A DNA stretch of 64,000 nt from the IMG/VR virus record IMGVR_UViG_3300046808_001241, positions 153,183-217,182 of that record. One strand, 5' to 3'. The stretch comes from a virus. Shown piece by piece: positions 59,929 through 64,000 of the stretch. A program made the position numbers and the translations under genes. The notes under the pieces were generated by a model. It had not been told where the DNA came from. It saw only the letters and a program-made list of their open reading frames with translations, and did no database searches. The stretch's first letter is position 1. The number at the start of each line of letters is the position of its first letter.

Positions 59929-60744
59929 TTAGTAAAGGTTCCACTTATTGTTGAGGTATAATTCAACTCCTTGTCGTTGGGATGTCGTTAATACCGAGTT
60001 GTAGATAATCACCTCTGCAATATCTCCATTTAGGTAATCTGGGGCGTAGGTGTCGCCGCCGAGGGAGGTCACGGCTGAGTTGGTGTCTGGAGTGCTCCCG
60101 GCAGTCTGGAATCCCCCCACTCGATCTGTTCCCGCTCCGTTTTTGTACGCAGTAAGAGCAGCGGATCCGTAGTTGTGAACTGATCCAGCAAGCACCCATT
60201 CGTTGGTAGACATGCTCGCAGCTTTCACAAATTGGTATCCATTACTATCAAGGCGACGGCCACCGGCTTCTATGGTGGTGGTCAGGTAGATTGTGGCGCG
60301 TGTAGTGTTGGATAACCCACCTATGCTGTTATGAATAATAGCTTGAGAACCAGATAATGCTTTTGCAGTTTTGCAAACAGCGAACATTGTTAGGCCGGTT
60401 GTGTTGCGTACAATCGGACTGGACGAAAGAGTCAAGATGTCGTTTGATCCGTCGAATCTTAAAACGTTTTTGCCGTTTTTAATCCCGGTTTTTAAAATCG
60501 GCCTTGCATTGGCAGTGTCTTGCGTTAAGTGACGAGCGTTTCCGGATTTATCTTCAATCCGAGCCACAGCAGATCCATCAGTAGTAACTAATGATCCTCC
60601 AACAGTAGAATCATAAAGCGTATTAGAATCTGCAGCATCCAACCAAAGCTGCAGCCCTGAAATGTCTGAAGGCGTTTGCGGACCAGTATCGAATATAGTT
60701 TTGCCTTGAATGTTTGTTTTACCGAGTAGTTTAATTAGTGACAT
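59929..60744 (-). CDS. Cassette 3 adhesin with LamG/concanavalin-like domain
   Basis: A 271-residue protein. Residues 2-20 (LIKLLGKTNIQGKTIFDTG) are those of the other cassettes. The rest is a recognisable concanavalin A-like/LamG fold: DISGLQLWLDAADSNTLYDS, IEDKSGNARHLTQDTANARP, LRFDGSNDILTLSSSPIV and the closing GDIAEVIIYNSVLTTSQRQG. These domains bind glycans. The 3' half is strikingly GC-rich compared with the AT-rich window, a sign of recent acquisition onto the conserved 5' end. Confidence 0.8.
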   Translation of the reverse strand: MSLIKLLGKTNIQGKTIFDTGPQTPSDISGLQLWLDAADSNTLYDSTVGGSLVTTDGSAVARIEDKSGNARHLTQDTANARPILKTGIKNGKNVLRFDGSNDILTLSSSPIVRNTTGLTMFAVCKTAKALSGSQAIIHNSIGGLSNTTRATIYLTTTIEAGGRRLDSNGYQFVKAASMSTNEWVLAGSVHNYGSAALTAYKNGAGTDRVGGFQTAGSTPDTNSAVTSLGGDTYAPDYLNGDIAEVIIYNSVLTTSQRQGVELYLNNKWNLY

Positions 60745-60754
60745 ATGTGCCTTT

Positions 60755-60762
60755 TATTTATC
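60755..60762 (-). promoter_or_regulatory. Late promoter octamer GATAAATA of cassette 3
   Basis: It lies 10 nt before the ATG at 60744, with the same start context as cassette 1. Confidence 0.6.
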
Positions 60763-61103
60763 CAATTCATTTTTTTTTTGCCTATGAATAAAGAAAAATT
60801 TATAAGACCAACCCATAAAATAATACACGAGAATTTTAAACGATTTCCCGTAGCTAGAATAATAATAAAATAATATCAAAAATAGTAATATAATCTCCAG
60901 AGCAGAGCCCAATTAGCTAAAAATTAATAAAAATTCCCCTGATAACCTTACAGAAATATATTACCAGAATTTTTCCGTAGAAATTTAATAAGTTCTCGAC
61001 GCTAGAAAAGATAAAAAAATAATAACAAAATTGTCCAATAAATTCCGCTTAGCAAATAAAAGAATACTTGTCCTGTCCAATGCTTCAGGAGAGACTAATA
61101 AAG
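60763..61103 (+). other. AT-rich intergenic region, no convincing gene
   Basis: About 340 bases, very A-rich. A 29-codon ORF at 60784-60873 has no supporting feature. Two short segments resemble each other: CGTAGCTAGAATAATAATAA (from 60849) and CGACGCTAGAAAAGATAAAA (from 60999). An upstream region with promoters or an origin is possible. I see no clear promoter. Confidence 0.5.
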
Positions 61104-61712
61104 ATGAAGACACAAGCACAAGAGATAGCTTCTTATATCCAAGAAGAGTACGAGAAAGAACTCAACAAGAGGAATTCTGAGGAATGTTCACGAAGTGAAG
61201 AGAATTCGCGTAGCAGTGACCAGATCAAAGAGAATTCGCGTAGCAGTGCAGAGATCTCTACAGATACTGAGAAATTGTCACGAAGTGAGAGGAATTCCGG
61301 AGAGTACTTTAGAGACAGTAAGCAGGCCCATACAAAGGCTTCTCTCAACATTCGGATAAACAATCTCCAATTCCGCTCTACGAGCCAATCTTCTGGAGAG
61401 TTCATCAAGTGGTCTGTCAATCCTCTTCACAACAATCTCCTCTCTTACCTGGACAATGGCTGGGAAGATCATGGAGATCGTATTACTAAGTCTCATTGCT
61501 CTATGCAGAAGTCTCTCTTCAGTCTTCCAGAGACTTGTATAGTTATTGGTTGGCTAACAGTTTGTCCAGATGAGAATTGTTGTGATCTCTCTTCTGTAGG
61601 TCCTCGGATTCTTGAGTTGTCTCTCTCTGAAAGGAATGACTTCTTTGAGGTCTATACTCTAGCTGAAACTAAACTTCTTACTCTCTCTAATGAATCAGAA
61701 AACGAAAATTGA
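61104..61712 (+). CDS. Hypothetical protein with Ser-Arg repeats
   Basis: 202 residues from the ATG at 61104; a TTG 12 codons upstream is less likely. Residues about 25-75 are built from Ser/Arg/Glu repeats (ENSRSS twice, SRSE twice), encoded by short palindrome-like DNA repeats. The C-terminal part (LPETCIVIGWLTVCPDENCC) is a different, Cys-containing domain. Codon and base use (many TCT/CTC, AGG and GAG) differ from the rest of the window, which suggests a separate origin. Confidence 0.6.
   Translation: MKTQAQEIASYIQEEYEKELNKRNSEECSRSEENSRSSDQIKENSRSSAEISTDTEKLSRSERNSGEYFRDSKQAHTKASLNIRINNLQFRSTSQSSGEFIKWSVNPLHNNLLSYLDNGWEDHGDRITKSHCSMQKSLFSLPETCIVIGWLTVCPDENCCDLSSVGPRILELSLSERNDFFEVYTLAETKLLTLSNESENEN
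61199..61248 (+). repeat. 20-bp direct repeat, 30-bp period, inside the Ser-Arg gene
   Basis: AGAGAATTCGCGTAGCAGTG occurs at 61199-61218 and 61229-61248. It is flanked by TCACGAAGTGA palindromes at 61188-61198 and 61278-61288. Confidence 0.9.
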
Positions 61713-61941
61713 AATCTATGAAAAGCTTCTCTATAAGCTGGCACATTATTACTCTACTTCTGAAGCTGGAGGAGTTGATGAGCTTTGTAAGAATGTTGAC
61801 CGATGGGTCTATAGTCTCTCTCAGGAGAATTCTGAAGAAACAGATAGGTTAATTGACTGGGCTTATAGGACTTTGGATAAGACTCCTCATACTGATAGGA
61901 CTATTAGGCACCGGTTGAAGAAATCAAAAGTTCTTGTATAG
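61690..61941 (+). CDS. Small hypothetical protein
   Basis: 83 residues, overlapping the previous gene by 23 nt. Helical: KIEIYEKLLYKLAHYYSTSE, EETDRLIDWAYRTLDKTP. Same CTCTCT-rich base use as its neighbours. Function unknown. Confidence 0.55.
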   Translation: MNQKTKIEIYEKLLYKLAHYYSTSEAGGVDELCKNVDRWVYSLSQENSEETDRLIDWAYRTLDKTPHTDRTIRHRLKKSKVLV

Positions 61942-61950
61942 TATTTTTAA

Positions 61951-62166
61951 ATGAAAATTAAAGACTTCGAAGATAGTTTCTACTGGTGGCTTGAAGAGAT
62001 TCCTGTAGATGAGATTGAGGATGTAGAGGCTCAGAAGATCATTGAGGACTATAGGGAAGGTACCTATGATGTTACTCAAGCTTCCACAATGCTTGAAACA
62101 TTCTGTGCGGAATCTATTAAGAGTTGGATTGACATGAACAAGCAATACGGAAAGATGTTCAAATGA
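61951..62166 (+). CDS. Small acidic hypothetical protein
   Basis: 71 residues (FEDSFYWWLEEIPVDEIEDV, TYDVTQASTMLETFCAES). Its stop overlaps the next ATG (ATGA). Function unknown. Confidence 0.58.
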   Translation: MKIKDFEDSFYWWLEEIPVDEIEDVEAQKIIEDYREGTYDVTQASTMLETFCAESIKSWIDMNKQYGKMFK

Positions 62167-62324
62167 TCACTATTCTTTACTTCATTTGGATTGCATATAC
62201 AGTAACTTCTCTCTCTGTAATTCTTGGGCTGGTTTTTCTCTCGATTCTTGCAAAGGCTGAGAAGAAAAAGAATGATCTAAGGATTCGAGAAATGCTTACA
62301 AAGAGACCGACTGATTCAGAATAG
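62163..62324 (+). CDS. Small single-span membrane protein
   Basis: A 53-residue ORF. MITILYFIWIAYTVTSLSVI continues as a transmembrane span to LSILAKAE, then a basic tail (KKKNDLRIREMLTKRP). Coupled by ATGA to the previous gene. It ends 12 nt before the tRNA. Confidence 0.5.
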   Translation: MITILYFIWIAYTVTSLSVILGLVFLSILAKAEKKKNDLRIREMLTKRPTDSE

Positions 62325-62336
62325 ATTCTCTCTCTC

Positions 62337-62410
62337 GCAGTATTAGTTTAATGGTAGAACGGAGCTCTTCCAAAGCCCAGACGAGAGTTCGATTCTCTCA
62401 TGCTGCACCA
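62337..62410 (+). tRNA. tRNA-Gly (anticodon TCC)
   Basis: A 74-nt cloverleaf including an encoded CCA. The acceptor stem is GCAGTAT/ATGCTGC (one G-U pair), the anticodon loop is CTTCCAA, and the T arm is GAGAG-TTCGATT-CTCTC. One A-C mismatch lies in the anticodon stem. It reads GGA codons, which are common in this AT-rich phage's Gly-rich structural genes. Confidence 0.88.
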
Positions 62411-63180
62411 TTCTCTACCAGAACATTTTCTCTCCCTTCTCTCTACACTCTTCTCTCCCGAAGGACAGATCAACAGTTTACACAGCTCTTGATTCTCAAT
62501 ACTTTACATCAGTTCTAACAAAAAGAACAACAACAAGTTACAAACTGTCCCAATTCTTATAAAGCTTTTCAAATCAACAAGTAACGTAAACCCTTTAAAG
62601 CCAACGAGCTACACAAGATAAAATCTATATACCCCTGAGTAACAAACCTTGAAAGAGATTGATCTCTCGTTAGCCCTGTCCTTGTTTTTGGTCATCCGAG
62701 GCTCGCTGACCTTTTCCGAATATGATTCTATCTTCAGAGCTTTGGTTGGACAAGTCACCAAGAATTTTGGGGCCTTTAAGTCTCACTCAATGACTTTTTC
62801 GGTTAGGTGGCGCTGTGGACATAATCCCCCCGTGGACCCTTTTGAAAGGGTTGGGAGGATTATTTGACACTTCAATACTTTTCGTATGAGTCTGTATGCC
62901 GCGTAAGGTCTTTCGACCGTAGTTCTTCAGATTACTTCTAATCAACGACTCTGGTTCCTATATCATCGATTCGAACTACTCCCCACATTCGGAACGGGTT
63001 TTCATTCATTCAGATTTGGTTAGCTAGCAGTCCACTCCTACACTCCAGACAAGAGCTTATAGTGGATGTTGTTTAACGAGTGACGTTCTCATTGAGTCCT
63101 TTGACTCGAACCAAACTATTCGTTGATGGTCGTCCTAACTCGCTTCAACCATTACAGTTAAAGCTTTATGTTCATATTTT
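62411..63180 (+). ncRNA. Candidate large structured noncoding RNA beside tRNA-Gly
   Basis: About 770 bases without a credible gene but with GC-richer islands and many local stems: AGAGA/TCTCT (62654-62667), GGTCA/TGACC (62690-62711), GGTC/GACC around 62907-62918, and GAGTC-CTTT-GACTC near 63094-63107. The longest is a rod, ATAATCC-CCC with GGG-A-GGATTAT, capped by ACCCTT-TTGA-AAGGGT (62821-62863). A 72-codon plus-strand frame at 62649 looks accidental. Its size and its position next to a tRNA in a phage recall GOLLD- or ROOL-type RNAs, but I cannot align it to either. Exact ends are unknown. Confidence 0.5.
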
Positions 63181-63225
63181 ATTTATCTATTTCCTTGAAA
63201 TTTTTTTGAATTATTGTATGTTTTG

Positions 63226-63233
63226 TATAAATA
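63226..63233 (+). promoter_or_regulatory. Perfect late promoter octamer TATAAATA
   Basis: T4 geometry places transcription start at 63239/63240, the first base of a perfect 14-bp stem. Confidence 0.65.
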
Positions 63234-63239
63234 ATTTTT

Positions 63240-63311
63240 GCTCCAGTACAGAGATTATTCTTTAAACTCGCTTTAAGGCTTTATGTTCACCCTCTGTACT
63301 GGAGCTTTTTT
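63240..63311 (+). ncRNA. Candidate 72-nt stem-loop RNA, element 2, upstream of bS21
   Basis: GCTCCAGTACAGAG (63240-63253) pairs perfectly with CTCTGTACTGGAGC (63292-63305) and is followed by TTTTTT. The 38-nt loop contains a second hairpin, CTTTAAA-CTCGC-TTTAAGG. It has the same stem and loop lengths as 30782-30853. It is either a free late RNA or a terminator/attenuator in the bS21 leader, since the bS21 ATG comes 17 nt later. Confidence 0.6.
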
Positions 63312-63327
63312 AATAATTAAATTTCCA

Positions 63328-63531
63328 ATGAATTACAATTTTGAAGTCAAAATAAGAAACAACGAGCCGATCGACAGAGCACTGAAAGTATTAAAAGGCA
63401 AGCTTGAATCAGATGGCCTCTTTGATGTAGTCCGTTCGAAGAGATCGTTTGAGACTCCGACCCAAAAGAAGAAGAGGAAACTCAAAGCTGCCCACAAGAA
63501 GGCCAAGCAGGCCAGATCTCGCAGAGACTAG
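63328..63531 (+). CDS. rpsU: Ribosomal protein bS21-like
   Basis: 67 residues from the ATG at 63328; a longer frame from 63283 begins inside the stem-loop and is not used. VKIRNNEPIDRALKVLKGKL and the basic tail QKKKRKLKAAHKKAKQARSR match bS21 (compare the bacterial 'V..nEp.d.ALrrFKr'). bS21 sits near the anti-Shine-Dalgarno end of 16S rRNA in initiation. Phage-encoded bS21 is known in marine phages and probably replaces the host copy to favour phage messages. No AGGAG-like site precedes it. Confidence 0.88.
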   Translation: MNYNFEVKIRNNEPIDRALKVLKGKLESDGLFDVVRSKRSFETPTQKKKRKLKAAHKKAKQARSRRD

Positions 63532-63683
63532 TCTTTTCTATACAGTTCAACGTAGAGTTGATCAAAACGATTTATACGCGATCCTAGTGCCAAGACGGCC
63601 TGGATTTGCGTACGGGCTTTGTCTAGAGATCTTGAACAAAGATGTTGCCTTGTCCAAAAGGATTCTCGAATATAGACAGCGTT

Positions 63684-63890
63684 ATGAATACAAAATTGTC
63701 AGATGCACAAAAGCAACTAATCGACGACCTGATTGCAAATACTATCCTTCCTGCTTTGCAAGAAGACGTTTGCATTCCAAATATGGATGACATGGATGAA
63801 GGACATCCAGCACACGATCTAGTCTATGAAGATCGTGTAGATGTGCTTTATGGTGAAGCACTTAACTATCTCAAGAACAACCTCCTCTAA
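63684..63890 (+). CDS. Small acidic hypothetical protein
   Basis: 68 residues from the ATG at 63684; a longer frame starts at 63642. MNTKLSDAQKQLIDDLIANT, NMDDMDEGHPAHDLVYEDRV. Helical and acidic. Function unknown. Confidence 0.55.
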   Translation: MNTKLSDAQKQLIDDLIANTILPALQEDVCIPNMDDMDEGHPAHDLVYEDRVDVLYGEALNYLKNNLL

Positions 63891-63905
63891 TAGAAAGAAT
63901 TGTAT

Positions 63906-64000
63906 ATGAAAGTAAATAGCCTAATCCTCCTAGCACTAATGCTTCCACTCGTTGGCTGTTCGACTGTTGATCAAGCCAAGAAGGATTTCAAGAACTTTAA
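63906..64000 (+). CDS. Predicted small lipoprotein, cut by the right edge
   Basis: Only 31 codons are visible. MKVNSLILLALMLPLVGCST is a lipoprotein signal with the lipobox LVGC (Cys18), then VDQAKKDFKNF. It would be lipid-anchored to a host membrane. An outer-membrane spanin (lysis) is one possibility; the partner and full length lie outside the window. Confidence 0.65.
   Translation, partial: MKVNSLILLALMLPLVGCSTVDQAKKDFKNF

Noticed and set aside
60784-60873. 29-codon ORF in the intergenic region
   Set aside because: No start signal, late octamer or conserved pattern.
62649-62867. 72-codon frame in the structured region
   Set aside because: It runs through the strongest hairpins, lacks a ribosome site and has an unnatural composition.
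62411-63180. tmRNA or RNase P RNA
   Set aside because: No tRNA-like 3' end, tag reading frame or P4-type core could be found on either strand.
63449-63790. 113-codon frame overlapping bS21 and the 63684 gene
   Set aside because: It begins inside bS21 and its last third overlaps another gene. A GTG at 63587 could start a shorter version with a plausible middle, but nothing else supports it.

Overview
This window is part of an AT-rich genome of a large T4-superfamily tailed phage (myovirus). The evidence is a T4-type baseplate set (gp25-, gp6- and gp53-like proteins, gp26-family proteins), a tape measure protein, a gp44-like clamp loader, class I ribonucleotide reductase genes, a dUTPase-family protein, and recurring copies of the T4-type late promoter octamer (TATAAATA and close variants). 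Phage-borne Hsp20, ribosomal protein bS21 and nucleotide-metabolism genes are typical of marine or freshwater T4-like phages of heterotrophic bacteria or cyanobacteria. The sequence alone does not fix the host.

Layout. 1-10135 (minus): baseplate operon gp25-like, gp6-like, a PKD/propeller protein, a tryptophan-repeat fibre protein, and a very large structural protein cut by the left edge. 10200-17109 (plus): nrdB, a homing endonuclease carrying a second copy of the nrdB 3' end, an ADP-ribosyltransferase-like protein, nrdA, a YdjM-like membrane protein. 17190-17797: hsp20 as a self-contained late unit whose two mRNA ends are complementary. 17805-28913 (minus): tail-fibre/adhesin operon with three tandem seven-repeat propeller proteins, a larger propeller protein, a shared N-terminal 'CIGDSL' module, and a putative small terminase. 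28967-33503 (plus): dUTPase, an inserted GIY-YIG endonuclease on the other strand, a 72-nt stem-loop RNA candidate, two more ADP-ribosyltransferase-like paralogs, and the clamp loader. 33500-44965 (minus): clpC followed by the tail tube/tape measure/hub module. 44964-54036: nucleotidase, RadA-like ATPase, many small plus-strand genes and rmlB. Three separate minus-strand adhesin cassettes (48218-49371, 54080-55218, 59665-60744) each pair a lectin-like protein with a small partner ending in PVASEEV. 56168-58861: a late operon with an HExxH protein, a thrombospondin-3-like protein and an unknown 492-residue protein. 61104-64000: small genes, tRNA-Gly, about 0.8 kb of apparently structured noncoding sequence, a second 72-nt stem-loop, bS21 and a lipoprotein cut by the right edge.

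How it works together. Nucleotide genes (nrdA, nrdB, dUTPase, 5'-nucleotidase) feed replication (clamp loader, RadA-like). ClpC, Hsp20, bS21 and tRNA-Gly would adjust host proteostasis and translation. The minus-strand blocks build the tail and a large, interchangeable set of host-binding proteins. Late octamers lie 5-10 nt before many start codons, often overlapping the previous stop codon, so many late messages are predicted to have almost no leader. The most unusual items are the late 'panhandle' transcription units (two 72-nt RNAs and hsp20), the structured noncoding region beside tRNA-Gly, the modular adhesin cassettes, and the endonuclease gene that ends in a copy of the nrdB tail.
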